From positions 1 through 62,977 of the forward strand of contig CAYWVO010000018.1 in the NCBI GenBank assembly GCA_964461835.1: a stretch of 62,977 nt of DNA, in the 5' to 3' direction. Below the pieces are notes generated by a model, which saw nothing but the letters and a program-made list of their open reading frames with translations, made no database searches and was not told the origin of the DNA. The stretch is from CAYWVO01 sp964461835. GTDB taxonomy: Bacteria > Zixibacteria > MSB-5A5 > WJJR01 > JAJRUJ01. Below, in pieces: positions 9,166-20,364 of this stretch. The stretch's first letter is position 1. Every line of letters starts with the position of its first letter. Made by a program: the position numbers and the translations under genes.

Positions 9166-9879
9166 ATGCGAAAAGTACTGATGTTAGCCGCGATATCTTT
9201 CATTGCGGTATATGGTAACAACTGCTCAGATCCCAACGGCCCGGTTATACCGCCGGATGTAGTTTCTGAAGTTCGTGAATTTAACCCGATTCGTGAGATT
9301 CAAATGCGAACAATCGGGGATATCAACATCCGTGAGAGTGAAACACAGACTGTAACTGTGTATGCCCGGGAAGATGTCCTGCCGCATATTATGACCATTG
9401 TCGGCCGTGGACGGTTAAGTATCAGCATGGACCAATCCCCCGAACCGGATCATTATCTCAGAATAGATATTACAACGCCGGACCTCGAGGGTATCCGCCA
9501 GGAGGGCATCGGCTCGTTCAGGAGCGTTAACACAATTGAAGGTGAACAATTCTATATAAGACTTAACGGAATTGGCGATGTTGATCTACACCTTGATGTT
9601 GATCGGAGCATTATCGAGGGACGGGGTGTCGGTACGATTCGTCTAGCCGGTGAATCCGAGCAGAATTTGGCCCGTTTGCAATCAACGGTAATTCTGGATG
9701 CTTACGGGTTGGCCACGGAGCGAACTTCAGTTATTCATCATGGCGCCAATGATGCATTTGTTCGGGCAAACGACCAACTCGCGGTGCAAATTCATGGCAC
9801 CGGCTCAGTGTATTATCGGGGCAATCCCCGCCTGAGTACCATGATCTTCGGCACGGGCGGAATCTATGATGACAACTAA
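9166..9879 (+). CDS. Secreted head-GIN (DUF2807)-like protein
   Basis: The 237-aa product has an N-terminal signal peptide (MRKVLMLAAISFIAVYG). The CSD that follows is not a convincing lipobox because NN precedes the Cys. The mature part has the repeating beta-helix character of DUF2807 proteins: a lead segment (VREFNPIREIQMRTIGDINI), a DITTPDLEGIRQEGIGSF segment, and short GIGDVDL, GRGVGTIRLAG and GTGSVYYRGNP strands. These domains occur in surface or periplasmic proteins of unknown role. The start follows CGGGGGATTGCT. The gene appears monocistronic, with 342 bases before nifJ. Confidence 0.75.
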   Translation: MRKVLMLAAISFIAVYGNNCSDPNGPVIPPDVVSEVREFNPIREIQMRTIGDINIRESETQTVTVYAREDVLPHIMTIVGRGRLSISMDQSPEPDHYLRIDITTPDLEGIRQEGIGSFRSVNTIEGEQFYIRLNGIGDVDLHLDVDRSIIEGRGVGTIRLAGESEQNLARLQSTVILDAYGLATERTSVIHHGANDAFVRANDQLAVQIHGTGSVYYRGNPRLSTMIFGTGGIYDDN

Positions 9880-10221
9880 TAAGATGTGGACTTGCTGAGA
9901 CTGCCGGCTCAATGGTGCTACCCTAGCAACCCTCTAACACTCAACAAGATTTAGACTTCCGTCGGCCCAATTTGTGTCATCTTTCACCTGCACGGGCTGG
10001 CCTTGAGTCGATAAATCTCGTAGAATAGACGGTTGGAAAACCGGATTGACCGGGCGCAGGTGGTTTAGAATTCCTGCGGACTGCTGCCGGCGAGACGAGT
10101 GCGGCAGCCGTATGCGGTCACGGTACAAATCAGAGGATTATCTGAACCTTCGGGGCGCTTGAATAAACCAGACCACAGTCATACCCTGATAACCCCGCGG
10201 GTATCTTATGGAGAGTTGAAT
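9880..10221 (+). other. Long leader or intergenic region before nifJ
   Basis: These 342 bases hold no credible gene. The nifJ reading frame stays open upstream to 10099, but the extra residues are unlike PFOR. A hairpin GCTGCCG/CGGCAGC (10083-10089, 10102-10108) and a small TCAGA/TCTGA pair near 10130 suggest a structured leader. No known riboswitch class was recognised. Confidence 0.35.
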
Positions 10222-13796
<3,575 letters not shown>

Positions 13797-13797
<1 letters not shown>

Positions 13798-14795
13798 TGC
13801 CGGATCTCTCGACTGAATACCTGGGTCTCTCGTTGAATAATCCGTTGGTCGTGTCGGCCTCACCGTGGTGTGAACATATCGACAAGATTCAACAGATGGA
13901 AGCCGCCGGGGCGGCGGCAATCGTACTCCACTCGCTGTTTGAAGAGCAAATTACTATCGAAAGCCAGGAGCTCGACGCGCATCTGTCGCATGGCGAGCAT
14001 TACGCAGAGGCGATATCCTATTATCCTGACTTACCCCCGACCAGGCTGGGACCCTACGCCTATCTCGAACACGTCCGCAAAGCCAAAGAAGCGGTGGATA
14101 TCCCGATTATCGGCAGTCTCAACGGTGTCTCGGCCGGCGGGTGGATCAAATACGGCAAGCTGATCCAGGATGCCGGGGCCGATGCACTGGAATTGAATAT
14201 TTACTACATGGCGACCGACGCCGACAAGTCCGCCAACGATGTCGAAGAGATGTATATAGACCTCGTGCAGGAAATGAAGTCCACCCTGGATATCCCCGTT
14301 GCAGTCAAAATCGGCCATCAATTCAGCGCGATGGCCAATTTCGGCAAGGCGCTCGATGGCGCTGGGGCTGATGGCTTGGTCCTGTTCAATCGCTTCTATC
14401 AGCCGGATTTCGATCTGGAAAATTTGGAGATCACCCATACCCTGACCTTGAGCAGTCCCTACGAAATCCTGCTGCGCCTCCACTGGATCGCCATTCTCTA
14501 TGGCCACGTGAACGCCGACCTTGCAGTCACTGGTGGGGTACATTCGGCGGAGGGGGTCTTAAAATCGATGATGGCGGGAGCCAAAGTCGCCATGTTGACG
14601 TCAGCGCTGTTTTTGCACGGGATCGAACACATGACCACCATCCTGCATGACCTCACAACCTGGATGGAAGAAAAAGAATACGAGGGAATCAAACAGATGC
14701 AGGGCAGTATGAGTTATCGCTCGGTGGCTGAACCGGCAGCCTACGAGCGGGCGAATTACCTGAAAGTGCTCAGCTCGTATACCCTGCCTAGCTGA
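13797..14795 (+). CDS. Dihydroorotate dehydrogenase-like flavoprotein
   Basis: A 332-aa TIM-barrel of the DHOD/FMN family, opening MPDLSTEYLGLSLNNPLVVS. FMN and substrate-loop segments are recognisable: IIGSLNGVSAGGW, DALELNIYY, VAVKIGHQFS and LAVTGGVHSAEGVLKSMM. It differs from true PyrD and belongs to the group often found directly beside PFOR genes, where its substrate is unclear. The start is set by AAGGAGGAGAAG and the TGATG junction with nifJ, so the two are translationally coupled. No other pyrimidine gene is nearby, which argues against a dedicated pyrimidine role. A strong terminator closes the operon. Confidence 0.85.
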
Positions 14796-14816
14796 CAGGA
14801 TACAGTCTCAACCCAT

Positions 14817-14845
14817 GCCCGGCGGGATCCCTGCCGGGCGTTTTT
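14817..14845 (+). terminator. Rho-independent terminator of the nifJ operon
   Basis: Perfect arms GCCCGGC (14817-14823) and GCCGGGC (14833-14839), extended inward by GGG/CCT, are followed by TTTTT. Confidence 0.85.
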
Positions 14846-15002
14846 ATTAGGGACAAGTAAGCAAGGTTCACCCACTCATCTGAAAACCGAAAAAAATGCA
14901 GCCCGAGAGGGTTCTTCTTCGTATGCATTCAATATCCGGGTCCGGCCCTGATCGGAGGAACATGGAACGAATCGTTATCCCATATAGAATAAGCGAGGTC
15001 CA

Positions 15003-16364
15003 ATGGACGTACGGCGCCTGGTGCGGGCAACGGGAGTGGTGCTTATGGTAGCTCTGATGGCCACTCCGGTGCTGGCACAGAAATACGGAATTTCCTCGAA
15101 GGTCCTGGAAAACGGCCTGGAAGTAATCGTCATCGAAAACCACGGTGTTCCGCTCGCGACAATTGAGATTTGCAGCAAAAATGGCGCGTACACCGAACCG
15201 CCGGAACTCGATGGCTTATCACACCTTTACGAGCACATGTTTTTCAAGGCCAACAAGGCCATTCCCAATCAGGAACGCTATCTCGAACGCACCCGCGAAT
15301 TGGGCATGAGCTGGAATGGCTCGACCTCCGACGAGCGCGTGAATTACTTTTTTACCCTCCATAAGGACGATCTCGACGAGGGGCTTGAATTCATGAATAA
15401 CGCGATCCGCTACCCCCTCTTCCTGCGCGAGGAATTGCTGCGGGAACGCGAAGTCGTCATTGGTGAATTCGACCGCGCCGAAGCCAGCCCGTATTTTCAT
15501 CTGGGGCGGGCAATCGGCAAGAAACTATGGTACAAATACTTCAGTCGGAAGAACGTGATTGGCGATCGGGACACGATTCTGGCCGCCGATGAGGGCAAAC
15601 TCCGGCTGATCCAGTCGCGATACTATATCCCGAATAATTCGGCCTTGATCGTGGCTGGTGACGTGACTCCCAGTGAAGTTTTTGCCAAAGTGGGAGCAAT
15701 GTTCGGTGACTGGGAACGTGCTCCGGACCCGTTCGAAGAACATCCGGTCCCGGAACACCCGCCCCTTGAGAAAAATTCCGTCGTTGCGGTGACCCAACCG
15801 GTGAATTTCGTCGTGATCCAGCGGCAATGGCATGGGCCGAGTATGAAGGACGATGTCAAGGCAACATTCGCCGCCGATGTGTTTTCGTTTATTCTTTCAC
15901 AGCCGGATTCGAAATTCCAGAAGAACCTGCGGGATGCCGGCTTGGTTGACGGGATTAGCCTGGGATACCAGTCACTCACCTATACCGGGCCGATTTCGCT
16001 CGGTGCCCGGACATCGACCGATCGCTATGAAGCCGCGGTGGCGGCGATTGATGCCGAAATCAAAAAATTCGACGATCCGGACTATTTCACCGACGAGCAA
16101 ATCGAATTCGCGAAAAACCAGTTGGAGATCGGCGAAATCTACGGCCAGGAACGGGCTGATCAGTTTGCCCATACGATCTCCTATTGGTGGTGTTCCTCGG
16201 GCAGTCTCGATTACTACATGGATTATATCGAGAATTTGCGCGCGGTCACCCGCGAAGATATCTACAATTACGTCCGCACCTACATCAAGGGGAAACCGTC
16301 GGTCACCGGCGTGCTGCTCTCGGATGCGGACCAGCGAACACTTAACATAGGGGAGGCGAACTGA
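15003..16364 (+). CDS. M16 family zinc metalloprotease, active subunit
   Basis: 453 aa with a signal peptide (residues 1-25, ending TPVLAQ), so exported. The inverted zinc motif HLYEH is present at 74-78 and the third ligand Glu155 lies in EREVVIGEFDRAE, matching the HxxEHx76E rule of the family. The C-terminal half has the second M16 domain. M16 proteases work as clam-shell pairs in which one half supplies the zinc site. The next gene, joined by a one-base TGATG overlap, encodes a partner lacking the motif. The pair is likely a periplasmic heterodimeric peptidase; its substrates are unknown. Confidence 0.92.
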   Translation: MDVRRLVRATGVVLMVALMATPVLAQKYGISSKVLENGLEVIVIENHGVPLATIEICSKNGAYTEPPELDGLSHLYEHMFFKANKAIPNQERYLERTRELGMSWNGSTSDERVNYFFTLHKDDLDEGLEFMNNAIRYPLFLREELLREREVVIGEFDRAEASPYFHLGRAIGKKLWYKYFSRKNVIGDRDTILAADEGKLRLIQSRYYIPNNSALIVAGDVTPSEVFAKVGAMFGDWERAPDPFEEHPVPEHPPLEKNSVVAVTQPVNFVVIQRQWHGPSMKDDVKATFAADVFSFILSQPDSKFQKNLRDAGLVDGISLGYQSLTYTGPISLGARTSTDRYEAAVAAIDAEIKKFDDPDYFTDEQIEFAKNQLEIGEIYGQERADQFAHTISYWWCSSGSLDYYMDYIENLRAVTREDIYNYVRTYIKGKPSVTGVLLSDADQRTLNIGEAN

Positions 16365-17674
16365 TGAAGCGTCTATCCCTGTTTCTAATGGTGTGTGGCA
16401 TGATCATCGCGACGACATCCACCGGCCTTGCCGTGGAAAAATTCACGGTCGACGGCATTGACGTAATCCTGAAAACCAATCCGGCAAACGAAATTATCGC
16501 AGTGCAGTTCTATCTCAAAGGTGGCGTCCCTTACTACGGGACCGATCAGGCCGGAATCGAAGATGTTCTCTTTAAGGTCGCCGAAGAAGGCACCGAGAAT
16601 TACCCCAAGGAAAAGCTTCGCGCAGCATTGTCTCGCATGGGTACCGAAATCTCCAGCAACGCCGGACCGGACTACACCTCAATCAACATGCAGTGCCTTA
16701 AACGATATTTCGACGAGTCCTGGGACATTTACGCTGACGTTATTGTCCGGCCATTGTGTGAAGCAAACGATGTCGAACTGGCGGTCGAACGCCAACTCAA
16801 TGATATCCGGCAAAAGCACGCCGATCCGGACGGCTACGCACGCGTCCTCGGGGACCGGGTGTTCTTCCGTGGTCATCCGTATTCGGTCTCGGCAGATGGG
16901 ACCGAAGAGACTGTGACTGGCTTCACACCGGAAGTATTAAAGGCTTACCACGATGAATTCATGAATAAATCCCGGGCATTGATTGTGATTGTCGGCGATG
17001 TCGATAAAGCCCAGGCGACTGGACTGGTCAAGGAAGGCTTCGGATCATTGCCGGCAGGGGCCTATATCCCACCGGAGCTCTCCCCGCCCGGGGGCTATGA
17101 AGCAGTCGAACATAAAGTCGAAGAGCGCGACTTGCCCACCACCTATGTCCGCGGCTATTTCCCGACCCCGTCACCGGATAATGTCGACGACTACGTTCCG
17201 ATGTTTGTCGGACTGGATATCCTGCGCGACCGGCTCTTTGAGGAAGTTCGGACCAAGCGCAATCTCACCTATGCCGTGTCGTCCTCGATGGCGAATCGCA
17301 AGCATAACTACGGCCTGCTTTATGTGACCTCGACCGATCCGACTCAGGCGATGACCGTGATGATCGATGAGGTCGAGAGGATGCGCACCGAAATGGTCCC
17401 GGCCAAGGACCTGCACGATAAGATCAAAGTGCTGACTACTGAGACACTCATGTCCGAGCAGACCAATTCCAGCCAGGCCAGCCAACTGGCGCTCCAGGAG
17501 ATCAATGGTGACGGCTTCCACATGGCCGACAAACGAATCGAGTTGATCCAGAAAGTCACGCCCGAGGAAATCCAGCGGGTGATGAAACAGTACGCGGACG
17601 GATTCAATGTGGTCGCGCTCGGTGACACCGAGGTTGGACAGGAGATGATCGAGGCAGTCTCCAGCCGGAATTAG
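16364..17674 (+). CDS. M16 family protein, inactive partner subunit
   Basis: 436 aa with signal peptide MKRLSLFLMVCGMIIATTSTGLAV. Where active M16 enzymes have HxxEH, this protein reads GIEDVLFKVAEEGT, so all three key residues (H, E, H) are replaced by D, F and K. The C-terminal R/Y-type segment (KRNLTYAVSSSM), which binds substrate in the non-zinc half, is kept. This is the classical complement to the active subunit encoded immediately upstream. A GGGGAGG ribosome site ahead of the TGATG junction drives coupled translation, and a strong terminator follows at 17731. Confidence 0.9.
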   Translation: MKRLSLFLMVCGMIIATTSTGLAVEKFTVDGIDVILKTNPANEIIAVQFYLKGGVPYYGTDQAGIEDVLFKVAEEGTENYPKEKLRAALSRMGTEISSNAGPDYTSINMQCLKRYFDESWDIYADVIVRPLCEANDVELAVERQLNDIRQKHADPDGYARVLGDRVFFRGHPYSVSADGTEETVTGFTPEVLKAYHDEFMNKSRALIVIVGDVDKAQATGLVKEGFGSLPAGAYIPPELSPPGGYEAVEHKVEERDLPTTYVRGYFPTPSPDNVDDYVPMFVGLDILRDRLFEEVRTKRNLTYAVSSSMANRKHNYGLLYVTSTDPTQAMTVMIDEVERMRTEMVPAKDLHDKIKVLTTETLMSEQTNSSQASQLALQEINGDGFHMADKRIELIQKVTPEEIQRVMKQYADGFNVVALGDTEVGQEMIEAVSSRN

Positions 17675-17730
17675 TTTTACCCTATGCGCGGACCACCCGG
17701 GGGCTCTGTCGGTCTGTCACCGAATAACAA

Positions 17731-17763
17731 AAGCCCCGCCGTCCGGCGGGGCTTGATCTTTTA
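17731..17763 (+). terminator. Rho-independent terminator of the M16 pair
   Basis: Ten-base perfect arms AAGCCCCGCC (17731-17740) and GGCGGGGCTT (17745-17754) enclose GTCC and run into GATCTTTT. Confidence 0.85.
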
Positions 17764-17772
17764 CCGGTGCTC

Positions 17773-18534
17773 ATGATGGCAAAAGAAAAGACAGTCAATT
17801 ACACGCTAAAAGCTATCCTGCTGGCAATTGCGCTCTTGCCGCTGCTTTATTTTCACCAGGTCGAACATGTTCCCCTCAAAGCATTCATCCTGGGTACCGG
17901 ATCCTGGGGGATTGGCGTAATCGGCAAAATGATTGCCCATCAACTTGTCGTTGTCCGACTGGCGAAAGCGAAGGTTTCCAACCTGGTCGTTTCCCTGGTC
18001 AACGGTGCGTTGTCCGGCATTTTTGAACTGCTGGCGGCTCTCGTGGTTATCCTGTTGATGAAAGACCGGTTTGACTTTGATTTTGCGGCGATAATTTCTT
18101 TCGGCCTGGCCATTGGTTCCTTTGAGAGCTTGCTCCTTGTCTGGCAGGGAGGGGAAGATTTGCTTAAGGGGACCGCCCTGGAGAAATCAACCAGCGAAGT
18201 ACAGTCGCGCATTGAAAAACTCTCGGGGGCCAAATACCTCGTCTACCAACTTGTTTTTCCGGTCATGGAGAGAATCATGTCCACGGTTATTCACATCGCG
18301 ACAAGAGGGCTGATTTTCGTGACGGTGATTAGCCAGTCACTCCTGCCGGCTGCCGTTGCGCTGGCGACGTTTATTATCGCCGATGGTGTCCTGGGGTATT
18401 ATTTCAATATTTCCGGCAAGTTAAAAACCGATAAAGGCTTTCTTCAGGTATATCTCTTGTTGTTGATTCTGACTGTCCTCGTAACGGCCGTGTTTTTCTG
18501 GTTAGTAAATCCTTTCCGGGAATTTGTTTTGTAA
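17773..18534 (+). CDS. Integral membrane protein, possibly YhfC-like
   Basis: A hydrophobic protein of about 253 aa with seven or so membrane segments. Conserved-looking polar residues sit inside membrane segments: GALSGIFELLAAL, GLAIGSFESLLLVWQGG and FPVMERIMSTVIHIATRG. The order of Glu, Glu, Glu-Arg and His in helices is reminiscent of the YhfC family (putative intramembrane peptidases), but I cannot confirm this. Starts at 17767 (GTG), 17773 and 17776 (ATG) are possible and none has a strong ribosome site. The gene lies between two near-identical hairpin terminators and appears monocistronic. Confidence 0.65.
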   Translation: MMAKEKTVNYTLKAILLAIALLPLLYFHQVEHVPLKAFILGTGSWGIGVIGKMIAHQLVVVRLAKAKVSNLVVSLVNGALSGIFELLAALVVILLMKDRFDFDFAAIISFGLAIGSFESLLLVWQGGEDLLKGTALEKSTSEVQSRIEKLSGAKYLVYQLVFPVMERIMSTVIHIATRGLIFVTVISQSLLPAAVALATFIIADGVLGYYFNISGKLKTDKGFLQVYLLLLILTVLVTAVFFWLVNPFREFVL

Positions 18535-18584
18535 AGCCCTAGGGGGACCAGTCTCAAGAGATGCGCCAATGATTGAGTCCGACA

Positions 18585-18612
18585 AAAAGCCCCGCCATCC
18601 GGCGGGGCTTTT
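18585..18612. terminator. Bidirectional terminator between convergent genes
   Basis: Arms AAAAGCCCCGCC (18585-18596) and GGCGGGGCTTTT (18601-18612) with an ATCC loop give T-tracts on both strands. It serves the membrane protein gene and the convergent lipoprotein gene. The core stem is the same as in the terminator at 17731. Confidence 0.85.
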
Positions 18613-18633
18613 GGTCATCTATGCGCTCGCGGT

Positions 18634-19188
18634 TTACTGGTCGAAGTTTTTCTCGGAGACAATCTCGTTGTCTTCCCACATCCGTTCCGTGGTCAAAATC
18701 GCGTTGCTGTCCCAAAGTCGTTCCCGGCCGTGGTACCGATCATTTTGATAATGCCGTTCAACGATAAGGATACCCTCCTCGTTCCAGCGGCGGAGACGTC
18801 CGTGCAGCATGCCGTCATGAAAATGAGCTTCCTCTCTTTTGGTGCCGTCTTCATACCAGACGGTGGTCTCACCCTCGGCCCGGCCCCTGACCATCGTCAC
18901 CACCGACCGGGGAACTCCCCACGGATACCACTTTTTCACTGTACCATGAATATATTCCACTCCCGCCGAATCGGTGATATAGGAGTACTCACGACTGAGG
19001 CGGCCATTCTGGTAGATTTCTTTGCGCACATTGACCAACCCACTATCGGTGTCAATCGTGGTATCAATGATGGTGTCCGGGATACCCAGGGGTTTGCGGG
19101 CTGGTTCTTCCGCCGCTTGCTGACAGCCGCTGACCATGGCCAGACTGAGTAACAAGCCAAGCAGCACAACACCAAGCAGACTTCTCAT
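18634..19188 (-). CDS. MORN-like (YwqK-type) lipoprotein
   Basis: About 184 aa with a lipoprotein signal (LLSLAMVSGC lipobox). The mature part consists of short repeats of the YwqK/MORN-variant type (GRLSREYSY, GRAEGETTVWYEDGTKREE, GMLHGRLRRWNEEG, DRYHGRERLW), each ending in an aromatic or hydrophobic strand. Such repeats form an elongated beta-sheet. Some YwqK proteins are annotated as antitoxins, but there is no toxin partner here and the signal peptide makes a surface role more likely. Of three possible starts I chose ATG 19188 because GAGGAG lies seven bases before it. It transcribes toward the shared terminator. Confidence 0.75.
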   Translation of the reverse strand: MRSLLGVVLLGLLLSLAMVSGCQQAAEEPARKPLGIPDTIIDTTIDTDSGLVNVRKEIYQNGRLSREYSYITDSAGVEYIHGTVKKWYPWGVPRSVVTMVRGRAEGETTVWYEDGTKREEAHFHDGMLHGRLRRWNEEGILIVERHYQNDRYHGRERLWDSNAILTTERMWEDNEIVSEKNFDQ

Positions 19189-19238
19189 TCCCATGCTCCT
19201 CAATCTCCTGCGGTTGTAATAGTTAGCTCAAAAGCCCC

Positions 19239-19268
19239 TTGCTTTCGTTAGTAGTCCTATGATATACT
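19239..19268 (+). promoter_or_regulatory. Candidate promoter for ricT
   Basis: TTGCTT (19239-19244) and TATACT (19263-19268) are separated by 18 bases in the 250-base divergent gap, reading toward ricT. This would leave a leader of about 165 bases. Confidence 0.35.
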
Positions 19269-19438
19269 GATCGGAGGCGCTCGGCAATGCTGCTGTTGCG
19301 CAAGTTTGCCAAATTAACTGATTCCTAACATATTGGCGGTACTTGTTGTCTTACGGGATGATAAGTCTGTCAAATCAGTTCGCTTGACTTCCGGTTGACC
19401 CCGTATTTCTTAGGGACATTCGGGATGAAGGAATGGAT

Positions 19439-20317
19439 ATGAGCGAAGACAAATTCGGACAACCGGGAACGACGCCCGAAACCGACGCCGACGCCGCGCC
19501 GGTATATATGGTTGAATTCAAAGGCTCGCGCAAAGAGTTCTACCGCAGCCCCTACGCCTCCCACCTTCAGGAGGACACTTGGGTCGTGGTACAAGTTGAA
19601 AGAGGAGAAGATCTTGGTCAGATTATCACCGAAATTTCCAACGATCGATTAGCGGTCGACAGTATTAAGCCGTTGCCAATCTTGCGGATAGCCTCCGACG
19701 AGGAGTTGGCGGTGCGAAAGGAAAACTCTGAGCGAGAATATGCCGCCAAGGATGAATGCCTGAAACTCATTGGCAAACACGGTCTTAAGATGAAGTTAGT
19801 GGATGTCGAATGGCAATTCGACGGCAATAAGATCACCTTCTACTTCACTGCCGAAAAGCGGGTCGATTTCCGCGAATTAGTCAAGGACTTGGCTGCGGTG
19901 TATCGCACCCGGATCGAATTACGACAGATCGGCGCCCGCGATGAGGCGCGTCGGGTGGGCGGGCTCGGAATCTGCGGGTTGGAACAGTGTTGTACCTCTT
20001 TTTTGCGGGAATTCGAGCCAATCACTACCCAGTTAGCACGAGAGCAGAATTTATCGCTCAACCCGGCGAAAATTTCGGGCAATTGTGGCCGGCTGCTGTG
20101 TTGCCTGCGTTACGAAAGCGAATTCTATCGCGAAGTGGTCGGTCAATTCCCGGCCGTCGGCTCTGAGTACAAGACCGAACGGGGTACCGGCAGCGTCGAG
20201 AATATTTCGGTGCTCAACGACGAGATGACCATTCGCTATGAATCGGGCGAATACGAAAAAATCAGCTTAATCGAAATCCGGCGCGCCATGCGCAAGCGGG
20301 CCTGGATGCAAGAGTAA
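19439..20317 (+). CDS. ricT: PSP1-domain protein RicT (YaaT)
   Basis: 292 aa. The PSP1 domain carries the cysteine pattern of RicT: CGLEQCC followed by SGNCGRLLCCLRYE, which bind Fe-S in the Ric complex. In Bacillus this complex (RicA/F/T) promotes RNA maturation by RNase Y and affects competence, biofilm and sporulation; its role in this lineage is not known. The central segment (ITFYFTAEKRVDFRELVKDL) and DEARRVGGLGICG are standard for the family. The ATG at 19439 is preferred over 19433 because GAAGGA lies six bases before it. It sits 47 bases before metG, a common neighbourhood for PSP1 genes. Confidence 0.93.
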   Translation: MSEDKFGQPGTTPETDADAAPVYMVEFKGSRKEFYRSPYASHLQEDTWVVVQVERGEDLGQIITEISNDRLAVDSIKPLPILRIASDEELAVRKENSEREYAAKDECLKLIGKHGLKMKLVDVEWQFDGNKITFYFTAEKRVDFRELVKDLAAVYRTRIELRQIGARDEARRVGGLGICGLEQCCTSFLREFEPITTQLAREQNLSLNPAKISGNCGRLLCCLRYESEFYREVVGQFPAVGSEYKTERGTGSVENISVLNDEMTIRYESGEYEKISLIEIRRAMRKRAWMQE

Positions 20318-20364
20318 TTCACCCGACGATGTGAACGCAAACGGTACCCTCGGGAGGAAAAGTT

